Below, piece after piece: positions 27,096 through 35,933 of a stretch of 64,000 nt of DNA; position 1 is the first letter of the stretch, and the number at the start of each line of letters is the position of its first letter. The translations under genes were made by a program, and so were the position numbers. Under the pieces are notes generated by a model that saw nothing but the letters and a program-made list of their open reading frames with translations, was not told the origin of the DNA and searched no databases. Source of the DNA: Lachnospiraceae bacterium (GTDB lineage: Bacteria; Bacillota; Clostridia; Lachnospirales; Lachnospiraceae); contig JAIKXM010000017.1 of assembly GCA_024684085.1 (NCBI GenBank), positions 1-64,000 on the forward strand, read 5' to 3'.

Positions 27096-27602
27096 ATTAG
27101 CGACTTATTTATTAACGAACAGATCAGAGATAAGGAAGTCCGTGTGATCGGAGAAGACGGCGAACAGCTTGGTATCATGTCAAGCAAAGAAGCGCTCAGC
27201 CTTGCGGAAGAAGCCGGACTTGATTTGGTTAAGATTGCTCCTACAGCCAAGCCGCCTGTGTGCAAGATTGTCGATTATGGCAAGTACAAGTATGATCAGA
27301 TGCGCAAGGAGAAGGAAGCAAGGAAGAAACAGCATGTTGTTGAGATCAAGGAGATCCGTTTGTCTCCCAACATTGATACTAACGATCTCAATACTAAGGT
27401 TAATTCAGCTAAGAAATTTCTTACCAAGGGCGACAGAGTTAAAGTTACATTAAGATTCAGAGGTCGTGAGATGGCACATATGACTGCAAGCAAGCATATC
27501 CTTGATGATTTTGCTGAGGCAGTAAGCGATGTGGCTACCGTGGAGAAGGCTCCTAAGGTAGAAGGTAGGAGCATGACAATGTTTCTTGCCGGTAAGAAGT
27601 GA
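27096..27602 (+). CDS. infC: Translation initiation factor IF-3
   Basis: I place the start at ATT 27096, with GGAGGG ending 7 bases upstream; infC of many bacteria uses AUU so that IF-3 can limit its own translation. An in-frame ATG at 27069 would add 9 residues but lacks such a site. The 168-residue protein contains the IF-3 hallmarks INEQIRDKEVRVIG, KIVDYGKYKY and the C-terminal VTLRFRGREMAH. It binds the 30S subunit and checks initiator tRNA selection. Confidence 0.92.
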   Translation: MSDLFINEQIRDKEVRVIGEDGEQLGIMSSKEALSLAEEAGLDLVKIAPTAKPPVCKIVDYGKYKYDQMRKEKEARKKQHVVEIKEIRLSPNIDTNDLNTKVNSAKKFLTKGDRVKVTLRFRGREMAHMTASKHILDDFAEAVSDVATVEKAPKVEGRSMTMFLAGKK

Positions 27603-27646
27603 TTCTTTAATGTAATATTATTATGGTTAAATAGGAGGATTTAATT

Positions 27647-27844
27647 ATGCCTAAGATGAAGACAAGTAGAGCGGCTGCAAAGAGATTTAAGGCAACCGGT
27701 ACAGGAAAGCTGAAGAGAAATAAGGCTTACAAGCGCCATATCTTGACAAAGAAGTCTACTAAGACTAAGAGAAATCTTAGAAAGGCAGCTATGACTGATT
27801 CAACAAATGTTAAGAATATGAAGAAGATTCTGCCTTACATTTAA
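27647..27844 (+). CDS. rpmI: 50S ribosomal protein L35
   Basis: This 65-residue basic protein starts [15 protein letters not shown], the L35 signature. TAGGAGG precedes the ATG. It lies between infC and rplT as usual. Confidence 0.96.
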   Translation: MPKMKTSRAAAKRFKATGTGKLKRNKAYKRHILTKKSTKTKRNLRKAAMTDSTNVKNMKKILPYI

Positions 27845-27880
27845 GCAGTTTAGTGATTTTTACGTTAGGAGGATATTAAA

Positions 27881-28237
27881 ATGGCAAGAATTAAAGGCGG
27901 AATGAACGCTAAGAAGAAGCACAATAGAGTATTAAAGCTGGCTAAGGGATACAGAGGAGCAAGATCTAATCAGTATCGTATCGCTAAGCAGTCGGTTATG
28001 AGAGCATTAACAAGCTCATATGCAGGTCGTAAGGAGCGTAAGCGTCAGATGAGACAGCTCTGGATCGCTCGTATCAATGCAGCAGCAAGAATGAACGGAC
28101 TGTCATATTCAAGATTTATGTATGGTCTTAAGCTTGCAGGTGTTGATATTAACCGTAAGATGTTATCTGAGCTTGCAGTTAATGATGCAGAGGGATTCAC
28201 AACTCTTGCAGAGCTTGCTAAGTCTAAGCTTGCATAA
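27881..28237 (+). CDS. rplT: 50S ribosomal protein L20
   Basis: This 118-residue basic protein has the typical L20 start (MARIKGG, then KKHNRVLKLAKGYRG) and the LWIARINAA block. It is essential for early 50S assembly and is the likely autogenous repressor of the operon. TTAGGAGG precedes the ATG. Confidence 0.97.
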   Translation: MARIKGGMNAKKKHNRVLKLAKGYRGARSNQYRIAKQSVMRALTSSYAGRKERKRQMRQLWIARINAAARMNGLSYSRFMYGLKLAGVDINRKMLSELAVNDAEGFTTLAELAKSKLA

Positions 28238-28317
28238 GGTCATTACTGGTATCGGATCTGTATGATCCGGGAATTTATCGAATTTGCTAATAATTACGAT
28301 AATTTATATTTTAATGG

Positions 28318-28346
28318 TTGACAAAGAACGACTGATATTGTATATT
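28318..28346 (+). promoter_or_regulatory. Promoter of the tRNA-Val/tRNA-Met unit
   Basis: TTGACA (28318-28323) and TATATT (28341-28346) are separated by 17 bases, 30 bases before tRNA-Val. Confidence 0.8.
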
Positions 28347-28375
28347 AACATGGTCGGTTGCTAAGTCAGCCAATT

Positions 28376-28448
28376 GGGATCATAGCTCAGCTGGGAGAGC
28401 ATCTGCCTTACAAGCAGAGGGTCATAGGTTCGAGCCCTATTGGTCCCA
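28376..28448 (+). tRNA. tRNA-Val (TAC)
   Basis: The acceptor is GGGATCA with TGGTCCC and discriminator A. The anticodon loop CTTACAA in a TCTGC/GCAGA stem gives TAC. The T loop is GTTCGAG. CCA is not encoded. Confidence 0.93.
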
Positions 28449-28472
28449 CTACCTTCGGGTAATTAAATACAT

Positions 28473-28546
28473 GGCGAGATAGCTCAGTTGGCTAGAGCAC
28501 GCGGTTCATACCCGCGGTGTCGAGGGTTCAAATCCCCCTCTCGCTA
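28473..28546 (+). tRNA. tRNA-Met (CAT), elongator type
   Basis: The acceptor is GGCGAGA with TCTCGCT (ending in a G-U pair) and discriminator A. The anticodon loop TTCATAC in a GCGG/CCGC stem gives CAT. The T arm GAGGGTTCAAATCCCCC is regular. There are no three G-C pairs of the initiator type at the right position, so an elongator is likelier. Its 3' end is duplicated downstream. Confidence 0.88.
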
Positions 28547-28736
28547 TTAAAAAAGAGTATCCATGCGGATGCTCTTTTTTAGTACTCAAGTAATGAAGTG
28601 AACCCGAGACACCGCGGGCGGTGGAGAGGGGCGCTGGACGTCCGGTGGACGTCCGTTTAGCGCGGACCGTAGCGGAGCGTAGAAGCAAATCCCCCTCTCG
28701 CTACTAAAAAAGAGTATCCATGCGGATGCTCTTTTT
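28529..28736. repeat. 51-bp duplication of the tRNA-Met 3' end and terminator
   Basis: 28529-28579 (T-arm, acceptor and terminator) is repeated at 28686-28736 with a single mismatch. The 106 bases between hold GC-rich palindromes and an inverted copy of the tRNA anticodon/T-arm region at 28599-28617. The layout resembles an attachment-site duplication left by a tRNA-integrating element. The second terminator copy also reads as the terminator of degV on the minus strand. Confidence 0.75.
28550..28579 (+). terminator. Terminator after tRNA-Met
   Basis: The AAAAAGAG arm pairs with CTCTTTTT around an inner TCC/GGA stem. The same hairpin recurs at 28707-28736, where it can act in both directions. 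Confidence 0.8.
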
Positions 28737-28745
28737 GATTTATGG

Positions 28746-29621
28746 TTAATTGCTCTGAGTTTCCGGCTTATTATTAGCGCAAAAGGCGAATCCTATAGCT
28801 CCCGGACCAAGGTGGGTTCCTATTGTACTTCCGATCGTTGAGACGGGCAGATCCTCTGCCTTGATATGTGAATACAGACACGAGGAGTCTGTGATATATT
28901 TGTCCAAGATCTCTCTTGACAATCCGCTGTATGCCAGGTAGAAAGGCTTGTTAAAGTCGATACCTCCGGCATCTCTGACCAGTTCTATCAGCTTGTTATT
29001 GGCGTTCCTGGAACCTCTGGCTGTTCCGACAGATACTATCTCACCGTCTTTAAGCTTAATAACAGGCTTGATAGACAGAACAGTACCGGCGATGGCCGCT
29101 CCTGAGGAGATGCGCCCGCCTTTTTTTAAATATTCCAGAGTATTGACAAGGGCGATTATCTGCACATTGCCGCGCTCTTCGAGCAGTTCGTGTTCGATCT
29201 CATCCATTCCCTTATCTTTTTCGATCAGATCTGCGGCAATCTCGCACAGTATCTTCTCACCGATGGTAGCATTTAATGAATCGATCACCCTTATCCTGGC
29301 CGGATCTATCTGAGCAGCGATGCAGGCGCTTTGATAACATCCGGACAGCTTGGACGATAGCGTGATACAGATAATGTCGTCACCTTCATCGAGTATCTTA
29401 CGGAAGATCTCCTCATAATCATAGGGTGGGATGAGACTGGTACGGGGAAAAATATCGGTCTCTATCAATTTGGTAAAGAAGGCATTGTGATCCAGCTCGT
29501 ACAGATCCTTATAATGGTCATCTTCGAAGGATACTGTGAGAGGCAGGAGAGTTATGTTCCTCTTTTTTGCTTCCTCAAGTGTATAATCGCTTGCCGTATC
29601 GGTTACTATTCTGATGCTCAT
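28746..29621 (-). CDS. DegV family protein (fatty-acid binding)
   Basis: This 291-residue protein begins IRIVTDTASDYT and has the DegV pattern of two domains: TSLIPPYDYEEIF, then LSSKLSGCYQSACIAA, then LEYLKKGGRIS in the middle. DegV proteins bind long-chain fatty acids; in Firmicutes some act as FakB for the fatty acid kinase FakA. No fakA gene is nearby. It is read toward the tRNA unit and ends at the duplicated bidirectional terminator. Confidence 0.92.
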   Translation of the reverse strand: MSIRIVTDTASDYTLEEAKKRNITLLPLTVSFEDDHYKDLYELDHNAFFTKLIETDIFPRTSLIPPYDYEEIFRKILDEGDDIICITLSSKLSGCYQSACIAAQIDPARIRVIDSLNATIGEKILCEIAADLIEKDKGMDEIEHELLEERGNVQIIALVNTLEYLKKGGRISSGAAIAGTVLSIKPVIKLKDGEIVSVGTARGSRNANNKLIELVRDAGGIDFNKPFYLAYSGLSREILDKYITDSSCLYSHIKAEDLPVSTIGSTIGTHLGPGAIGFAFCANNKPETQSN

Positions 29622-29994
29622 GACAAACCTCCGTTTTTTGGCGTTTCTGATATGCCATTAATATGGTATGCAAAAACAAATAAGATTGATATAATAATAA
29701 TCAACAGGTGTTAAATAATAGACATGTGTTGATTATCTTGCCGATATTGATTATAAATGAATGTGGTTATTATTCAATCATCAATTCTTTTAAATATGTT
29801 GGATAAACAACAGATGACAATGAAAGTGTTGATTATTGCCTTTATGAAGTGCGGACTATCGGGCGTGAGCTCAAAAAGATGATACTAAGATAGATATACA
29901 GGTTCGACTGCGGGATTATTGTGCAGCTCGATGAAAAGTGTGCTTGCCGTAAGGGCGCGAATTCAAGAGCGGATCCGGCTAAAGAGGGAAAGAG
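29622..29994. promoter_or_regulatory. Divergent control region with TGTTGATTAT repeats
   Basis: This 373-base gap between degV and the TetR gene holds ATAATCAACA at 29697-29706 and its inverse TGTTGATTAT at 29727-29736. A third copy, TGTTGATTAT, lies at 29827-29836, exactly 100 bases after the second. Such repeated half-sites beside a TetR gene suggest operator sites for that regulator. The 150 bases closest to the TetR gene show nothing clear. Confidence 0.45.
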
Positions 29995-30594
29995 ATGGAT
30001 GCAAGAGTGCGATTAACTAAGATTATGATCAAGTCGACATTTCTTGATCTGCTTAAGAGTAAGGTGATAGGAGATGTTACCGTAAGTGAGATCTGCAGCA
30101 GAGCAGAAGTGAACAGGACTACATTCTATAAGTATTATGATAATGCTTATGATCTTCTGGATAAGATCGAACTTGAGATAATGGATGATCTTCAGAAAAA
30201 GATCGCTGAGATGCCCTCGGACGATCTTAAGGGATTGTTTCGTGCTATTCTGGAGGATATTCTGGAGAATAAAGATGTGTATCTCGTGCTTTTTTCCGGT
30301 AACGGAGATGATCTGTTCAAAGAGAGACTGTTCAGATATTGTTATAATAACAATATTCAGCTGATCAGGAAGTTCTTTCCGGATCTTAGCAATAAACAGC
30401 AGGAATGGCTGTATTATTTTATCGCGGAGGGCTGCATCGGTGTGATGCATAAGTGGATCGAAGGCGGGATGAAGGAAGAACCGCAGGAAGTGACTGACTA
30501 TATTGTGGCGCTGATAGATGCCATTAACGAAAGCGGAGAGGCGAAGTCCTTGAGCTTGACTTCAAGATGCTTGTATAATGGAGACAGGGGATGA
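29995..30594 (+). CDS. TetR/AcrR family regulator
   Basis: This 199-residue protein has an N-terminal helix-turn-helix (DVTVSEICSRAEVNRTTFYKYYDN) of the TetR class and a C-terminal all-helical ligand domain (TetR_C type with 'EGCIGVMHKWIEGGMKE'). AGAGGGAAAGAG precedes the ATG. The downstream membrane protein starts 7 bases after its stop and is probably co-transcribed. The ligand is unknown. Confidence 0.88.
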   Translation: MDARVRLTKIMIKSTFLDLLKSKVIGDVTVSEICSRAEVNRTTFYKYYDNAYDLLDKIELEIMDDLQKKIAEMPSDDLKGLFRAILEDILENKDVYLVLFSGNGDDLFKERLFRYCYNNNIQLIRKFFPDLSNKQQEWLYYFIAEGCIGVMHKWIEGGMKEEPQEVTDYIVALIDAINESGEAKSLSLTSRCLYNGDRG

Positions 30595-30601
30595 TTAAGA
30601 T

Positions 30602-31393
30602 ATGGAGCGTGGAGATACAATGAACTGGGATGACGATAACAATAAGGATTACACAGATGTAAATGTTGCAGACGATAGTTCTATGACTGAAGGTTACGGC
30701 GGCGAGGGTATCGATGCCGGAGAAGTTATGGGAGCTGATATGTCAGATGCCGGGACGGATGAGTATGATGCCAATGCAGAAGATATAGGCAAAGTTGATC
30801 CGGACAATGAAGAAGAAATTGCGGACGATAATACGAAGGATGATTCGAGAAATAAGAAGGGTAAGCGTAGGAAGAAGCATAAAGCCCTTAAGATAGTTCT
30901 GGGCATTACCATTCCGCTTATCACAATAGCAGTCGCCTGCGTTATTCTTATGCGAACAGGTGTTGCAAAGAATTTATTCAAGGCAGTAGGGCTTCCAAGT
31001 CTGTATAATAGCATTGAGAGTGCACTTAATAAACCGAAGATCGATAAGAATAAGCCGCCTTTCGAGATGTATGTTATTGCGGCGGATGAGACAGTGCTCG
31101 CCTGTATCATCAGGAATAATACCGATCAGTATTATGATACTGATAACAGCTTCAAACTTGAGTATTACGAGGGGGATAAGTGGGTTACTCTTGAACCTCA
31201 ATGCGAAGGGCAGTATGAATCTGATATAGTGCAGATATATGAGTACGGTGAGACAGTTCTTGTATATGATATGCAGCCGTATGAACTGAAAGAGGGCAGG
31301 TATACTGTTAGTAACAGATTCACTTCGGCCGAGTTCGAATATCCTTTTACATTTGTAGAACCCGGGGAGGAAGAGAACGTTGACAGGCGTTAA
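30602..31393 (+). CDS. Single-pass membrane protein of unknown function
   Basis: In this 263-residue protein, residues 1-80 are strongly acidic and cytoplasmic. A lysine/arginine stretch (about 84-98) leads into a membrane helix (about 99-120). The outer 140 residues are beta-rich (MYVIAADETVLACIIRNNT, then YYEGDKWVTLEPQ and a final YTVSNRFTSAEFEYPFTF). An ATG at 30620 behind GTGGAGA is an equally good start. It may be an effector or target of the TetR regulator upstream. Confidence 0.55.
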   Translation: MERGDTMNWDDDNNKDYTDVNVADDSSMTEGYGGEGIDAGEVMGADMSDAGTDEYDANAEDIGKVDPDNEEEIADDNTKDDSRNKKGKRRKKHKALKIVLGITIPLITIAVACVILMRTGVAKNLFKAVGLPSLYNSIESALNKPKIDKNKPPFEMYVIAADETVLACIIRNNTDQYYDTDNSFKLEYYEGDKWVTLEPQCEGQYESDIVQIYEYGETVLVYDMQPYELKEGRYTVSNRFTSAEFEYPFTFVEPGEEENVDRR

Positions 31394-31467
31394 TGATGAT
31401 ATTAGTGCAAGAATATATTGTAAATTGAGAAATCTTCAATAACACTTAAATAGAAAAATATGCGAAG

Positions 31468-31496
31468 ATCACAGGCATGATCGTCTGTGGTTTTTG
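31468..31496 (+). terminator. Terminator after the TetR unit
   Basis: A 7-bp stem, ATCACAG (31468-31474) with CTGTGGT (31485-31491), is followed by TTTTTG. Confidence 0.6.
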
Positions 31497-31686
31497 TGTA
31501 TAAGGAGTTTTGATTAAGGATTATGATTTAAGGCCTTTTTTATATTGAACAATAAATAGAGTATCAAATAGAGTGTCATATTTGGGGCATAGTGTTGTTT
31601 TGTAAGAATTTATGATAAAATATTAAGAGAATTAGAAATAATAATCTAAATATTATTTGACAAAAACGGAAGGAGATTAACTTAAT

Positions 31687-32904
31687 ATGTATTATTCTGT
31701 AAATATAGATGATATGAAACAAACTTGCCAACATCAGGCAGAAGATATCTTATGTGAAGAAGGTTTATGTTCAACAGTAAAAGAAGCAGGAGATTTTTTT
31801 AATGCTGAGATATGTTCCTATGCAATATATCTAGTATTGACTAATGGTGAGATAACAAATGATGAGTTGGATTTTTTAAATTATCTATTTTCCTCTTTTT
31901 GGATTAAGATTACAAAAGAACGCTTGATGCAGATGTACCATAATTTTAATACTACACCTTCTCAATTTATGGAGATAATTCCTTCGACACTAATTGCATT
32001 TGTCAAAGAAGATAATAAGCATTTTGATCTCAATGATAAGTATTCATTAAAAGCTTCGCACGCCTTAAGCGATAGACTTATTGGTTTATATACAGGGCTT
32101 GCTGGACTTGTGATAAAGGCTGATGAAAAACAGGTTCAAGATGAAATAATGTTTGCAAAAAAGTATATAGAAAGATTAGAGCATTATCAAAAAACTAATT
32201 TGTTTTATTATACAAAGAATACAGATCCTGAAAGCAGTCAATTGTCTTTGCCATTACGGTCGGGGGCAACACCTACAAGTTTATCAAATCAATTTAATAG
32301 CACAAATTGTATGAACAGCGTTCAAAAAATTCTTTTATCAGAAATAAATAAAAAACAAGACTATAAGGACAAAAAATCTGTCTCAACTTCGACAAAAAGT
32401 AATGTACAAACATCTACATCGCTAATGTATCCATATCAAAAGGTAGAGATGTTAATTCGCGATAAGATACAGACTGCTGGTTATAATATTTCGACAGAAT
32501 TCAAATTAGGGCGCTATTTGCATATACTAATAGATGAAGAAAATGAAAACTTATTTTTATGCAATACAAATAGAGAAATACTTAATCAGATAAGGTTTTC
32601 TGATGTTTTGGGAATGCAAGTCATTGAAGATGGTCAATCAACGAATGGCGTTGGAAGGGCTGTTGTGGGAGGTTTATTGTTTGGTGGTGTAGGAGCTGTC
32701 GTAGGAGCCGTTACTGGTAAACAGTTGGTTACTAGAATAGATATTGTCATATATCTTAATAATATTGATAATCCAAGTTGTACCTTTAATGTTTTCTTGG
32801 GAAAAATGAAAAAAAGTGATTATCATTATAGTGAATGTCAAGAGTTTATTAGAAAAATAGATGGAGTAATAAGAATAATACTTAGTAAAAATGGTAATAT
32901 TTAA
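31687..32904 (+). CDS. AT-rich orphan gene, TerB-like plus glycine-zipper protein
   Basis: This 405-residue protein follows AAGGAG. Residues about 30-165 resemble TerB-like helical domains (LVLTNGEITNDELDFLNYLF, then LAGLVIKADEKQVQDEIMFAKKYIE). A serine/threonine-rich linker follows, then a beta-rich domain and a glycine-zipper membrane-inserting stretch (VGRAVVGGLLFGGVGAVVGAVTGK, about 320-345). The glycine-rich stretch resembles that of SHOCT-linked bacterial proteins. The gene is visibly more AT-rich, with different codon preference from its neighbours, which suggests recent transfer. Function is unknown; a membrane-stress or phage-defence role is only a guess. Confidence 0.5.
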   Translation: MYYSVNIDDMKQTCQHQAEDILCEEGLCSTVKEAGDFFNAEICSYAIYLVLTNGEITNDELDFLNYLFSSFWIKITKERLMQMYHNFNTTPSQFMEIIPSTLIAFVKEDNKHFDLNDKYSLKASHALSDRLIGLYTGLAGLVIKADEKQVQDEIMFAKKYIERLEHYQKTNLFYYTKNTDPESSQLSLPLRSGATPTSLSNQFNSTNCMNSVQKILLSEINKKQDYKDKKSVSTSTKSNVQTSTSLMYPYQKVEMLIRDKIQTAGYNISTEFKLGRYLHILIDEENENLFLCNTNREILNQIRFSDVLGMQVIEDGQSTNGVGRAVVGGLLFGGVGAVVGAVTGKQLVTRIDIVIYLNNIDNPSCTFNVFLGKMKKSDYHYSECQEFIRKIDGVIRIILSKNGNI

Positions 32905-33096
32905 ATATATGTAACTATTGAATGCGGTAGATATATTTTATAAATAAAAGAAGTAATGGTGGTATTTATAAAAAGCGTTGTTTTTTTAAAAACCATCCCC
33001 AAAAAGTTGGTCTAATCCGTTATTCAGACATGTGGCACCTGGCGCATAAACCAGCCCGCAACGCACTGAAAACGCGATGTTATTACTTGAATTTTA

Positions 33097-33135
33097 AAAC
33101 AAGTGACAGGGAGTTTAACTTCCTGTCACTTGTTT
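33097..33135 (-). terminator. Terminator overlapping the 3' end of rqcH
   Basis: A 14-bp perfect stem, AAACAAGTGACAGG with CCTGTCACTTGTTT, has one arm inside the last rqcH codons. T runs follow on the minus strand. Confidence 0.85.
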
Positions 33136-34863
33136 GATCCCGCTTATATCGGTGTCGATCACCATGGAATAATTGGTGTAGTATACCACGAAGCCGGGCT
33201 TTGCGCCTGCCGGCTTTTTTACGTTCTTCTTTTGCAGATAGTCGATCTCGACCTTATCATTGGCAGAGCCCTTGGAATAGAAGGCTGCCAGCCTTCCGGC
33301 CTCTTCGAAACATCTGTCGGACAGATGCCCGTCGGCGGTCTTGACCACCACATGAGACCCCGGGATCCCTTTGGCATGGAACCACCAGTCATTGCCTGTA
33401 GCGAATTTGAAAGTCAGTTCGTCATTCTGGTAATTATTCTTACCGACATATATGTCATATCCGTCGCTGCTCACATAGTGAAGAGGCTGTGACTTGAAGC
33501 GCTGCTTCTGCTTGGAAGAGGATTTGAAACGGATATATCCGCAATCGGTCATCTCTTCTTTGATCTGATTCAGGTCTTCTTCACGCGAGCAGGTATCAAG
33601 AGCCTGCTGAATGCTCTCAAGATGTTCGATCTCTTCATGCACTTCGGCGGTAAGTTTGATCAGCGCTTCCTTTGTACGCTTAAGCTTATTATACTTCTCA
33701 AAATAAGCCGAAGCGTTCTCCATTGCGGTCTTCGTGTTATCAAGCGGAATGGTAAGCTCGGTATTATCGTAATAATTGGTCACCTTTATGGAAGAATCGC
33801 CGGATGACGCCATATATCCGTATGTGTGGAGAAGCTCGCCGTAGAGACGATATTTGTCCATCTTCTCAGTGTCCTTCAACTGCTTGCACTGAAGATCGTA
33901 TTTCTTGATATCACGTTCAAGGATGGTGGAGACGATCCTCCTTAAGTCGGCTGATTTCTGCCTGCGTCTTGAGTTTTCTTCTTTTTTTCTGTAAAAATCA
34001 ACCAACAGGGCGGATGCCGACGGAAGAGTAATGTATTCATTGTACGAACCGTTGCCGAGAACGGAATAATCCACCGGATTGCCGTTCTCCAGTAACATGG
34101 TGAACTCGAATCTGCCTTCTGACACGCGTGTCATATATTCACGAAAGCTCTGCCACATGATCGTCCGGCTGACAGGATCTGACTCGGCGGCTGAAGCGAT
34201 ATCATTCATTCCGTTTGACACAGCGTTGTATACGATCTCGCCGGCCATGCGCGGAGATATACCCGTGAAAGAACTGTAGAGCGCCTTAGTGGGCTCGCAG
34301 TTTTTCGAAAAAACAAGGTCATTGAAGTTAACTTCCGTTGCAGTCAGAGGATTGATCCTGCCTTCCTGTGAGGGCACGAAATATGAAAGCCCGGGAAGTA
34401 CTTCGCGGACGGAACTTGTCATCGCATTGATCCTCTTGATGCTGTCGAGGATGGTGTCCGAACCGTCGGTTAGGATAATGTTGCTGTATTTACCCATAAG
34501 TTCGACGATAAGCTTCTTCTGACACAGGTCGCCCATTTCGTCGAGATGTTCTACTCTGAGGACGATGATCCTCTCGAAATCGGGCTGGAAGATATCGATG
34601 ATCCGGCCGTTCTGAAGGTGTTTGCGCAGAAGCATGGTGAAGCCTGGCGCTGTTGCGGGGCTGACCTTGTTCTCCTCCGTCAGATAGACGAGCGGAAGAG
34701 AGGGATTGGCGCTTAACACGAGTCGGCGCTGACCCTGAGGGGTCTTGATCGTAAGAAGAAGTTCATCCTTCTCCGGCTGTGCGATCTTGCTGATCCTTCC
34801 TTCTTTTAATTCAGTATTAAGTTCCTGCACTAAGGCAGCTATAGTTATTCCATCAAATGCCAT
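33115..34863 (-). CDS. rqcH: RqcH/NFACT-family ribosome quality-control protein
   Basis: This 582-residue protein begins MAFDGITIAALVQEL, with the NFACT-N domain, central coiled coils (about 290-440) and the C-terminal NFACT-R domain (DIYVGKNNYQNDELTFK, then DWWFHAKGIPGSHVVVK). In bacteria RqcH binds stalled 50S-peptidyl-tRNA and adds C-terminal alanine tails. Older annotation calls it fibronectin-binding protein. The trans-translation genes smpB and ssrA are also in this window. Confidence 0.92.
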   Translation of the reverse strand: MAFDGITIAALVQELNTELKEGRISKIAQPEKDELLLTIKTPQGQRRLVLSANPSLPLVYLTEENKVSPATAPGFTMLLRKHLQNGRIIDIFQPDFERIIVLRVEHLDEMGDLCQKKLIVELMGKYSNIILTDGSDTILDSIKRINAMTSSVREVLPGLSYFVPSQEGRINPLTATEVNFNDLVFSKNCEPTKALYSSFTGISPRMAGEIVYNAVSNGMNDIASAAESDPVSRTIMWQSFREYMTRVSEGRFEFTMLLENGNPVDYSVLGNGSYNEYITLPSASALLVDFYRKKEENSRRRQKSADLRRIVSTILERDIKKYDLQCKQLKDTEKMDKYRLYGELLHTYGYMASSGDSSIKVTNYYDNTELTIPLDNTKTAMENASAYFEKYNKLKRTKEALIKLTAEVHEEIEHLESIQQALDTCSREEDLNQIKEEMTDCGYIRFKSSSKQKQRFKSQPLHYVSSDGYDIYVGKNNYQNDELTFKFATGNDWWFHAKGIPGSHVVVKTADGHLSDRCFEEAGRLAAFYSKGSANDKVEIDYLQKKNVKKPAGAKPGFVVYYTNYSMVIDTDISGIKQVTGS

Positions 34864-34884
34864 GAATGGAGTATACCATATTTC

Positions 34885-34921
34885 ACCTCAGCCGTCCAAA
34901 TACACCCATGTGAACAGTGAC
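34885..34921. repeat. Solo right end of the palindromic MITE-like element
   Basis: ACCTCAGC(C)GT..AAATACAC then TGTGAACAGTGAC matches the right end of the element at 60355-60537. It lies just upstream of rqcH, between the divergent rqcH and yicC genes. Confidence 0.6.
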
Positions 34922-35033
34922 AAGATTGGCGAAGATAATAGCGAACAGATGTGGTATTATCTTGACTTGATGCTAATATATAGAATATAATAAATCAGTA
35001 TGCATTTTATTATTAATATTAACGAGGGGTACC

Positions 35034-35918
35034 ATGAACGATATTAAGAGTATGACCGGTTTTGGTCGATTCGAGGTCAGTGAAGATAATCGTAAGGTGA
35101 CAGTTGAGATCAAGGCTGTCAATCACAGATATCTTGAAGTTAATGCAAGGATGCCCAAGAAGCTTAATTTCTTTGATGCTTCAATCAGGAATCTTTTGAA
35201 GAATTATATTCAGCGTGGTAAGGTCGATCTGTTCATCACATACGAAGACACATCTGACAGCAATGTCAATGTAAGTTACCATCCTGAGATAGCTAAGGAG
35301 TATTATTCTTATCTTAAGCAGATGAGCGAAGAGTTCGGGCTTGAGATGGATGTCAGAGTATCGACTCTTTCAAGATTTCCCGAGATCTTAACTCTTGATG
35401 AGGTTGAGATCGATGAGGAAGGTATCTGGAAGATATTGGAGAAGGCCGTTAGCGGTGCCTGTGAGCAGTTTGTGGAGTCACGTATCAGAGAAGGTATCAA
35501 TCTTCGCAATGATCTTATCGGCAAGCTCGATACGATGCTCGGACATGTAAGTTATATAGAAGAGAGAAGTCCTAAGATAATCAGTGAGTATAAGAGCGGT
35601 CTTATAGAGAAGGTTACCGAGATGCTCGGTAATTCTTCGATAGATGAGAATCGTATAGTGACTGAGGTTACGATCTTCGCCGATAAGGTATGTGTTGATG
35701 AAGAGCTGGTAAGACTCAGAAGTCATGTCGAGGCTGTGAAGAATACATTGATCGAGGGCGGCAGTATAGGAAGGAAGCTTGATTTCCTTGCTCAGGAGAT
35801 GAACCGCGAAGCCAATACGATCCTCTCCAAGTCAACAGATCTTGAGATATCCAACAGGGGTATCGAGCTTAAGACTGAGATTGAGAAGGTAAGAGAACAG
35901 ATTCAGAATATAGAATGA
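35034..35918 (+). CDS. yicC: YicC-family endoribonuclease
   Basis: This 294-residue protein starts IKSMTGFGRFE, the family hallmark, and has the conserved C-terminal half (GRKLDFLAQEMNREANTI.SKS). E. coli YicC is an RNase. gmk follows 15 bases later, as in Bacillus, but the small remA gene usually between them is absent. Confidence 0.93.
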   Translation: MNDIKSMTGFGRFEVSEDNRKVTVEIKAVNHRYLEVNARMPKKLNFFDASIRNLLKNYIQRGKVDLFITYEDTSDSNVNVSYHPEIAKEYYSYLKQMSEEFGLEMDVRVSTLSRFPEILTLDEVEIDEEGIWKILEKAVSGACEQFVESRIREGINLRNDLIGKLDTMLGHVSYIEERSPKIISEYKSGLIEKVTEMLGNSSIDENRIVTEVTIFADKVCVDEELVRLRSHVEAVKNTLIEGGSIGRKLDFLAQEMNREANTILSKSTDLEISNRGIELKTEIEKVREQIQNIE

Positions 35919-35933
35919 TTCGGAGGCAGTTCA

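Noticed and set aside
28506-28688. Reverse frame across tRNA-Met
   Set aside because: It is the antisense of the tRNA and its duplicated tail, a known source of spurious proteins.
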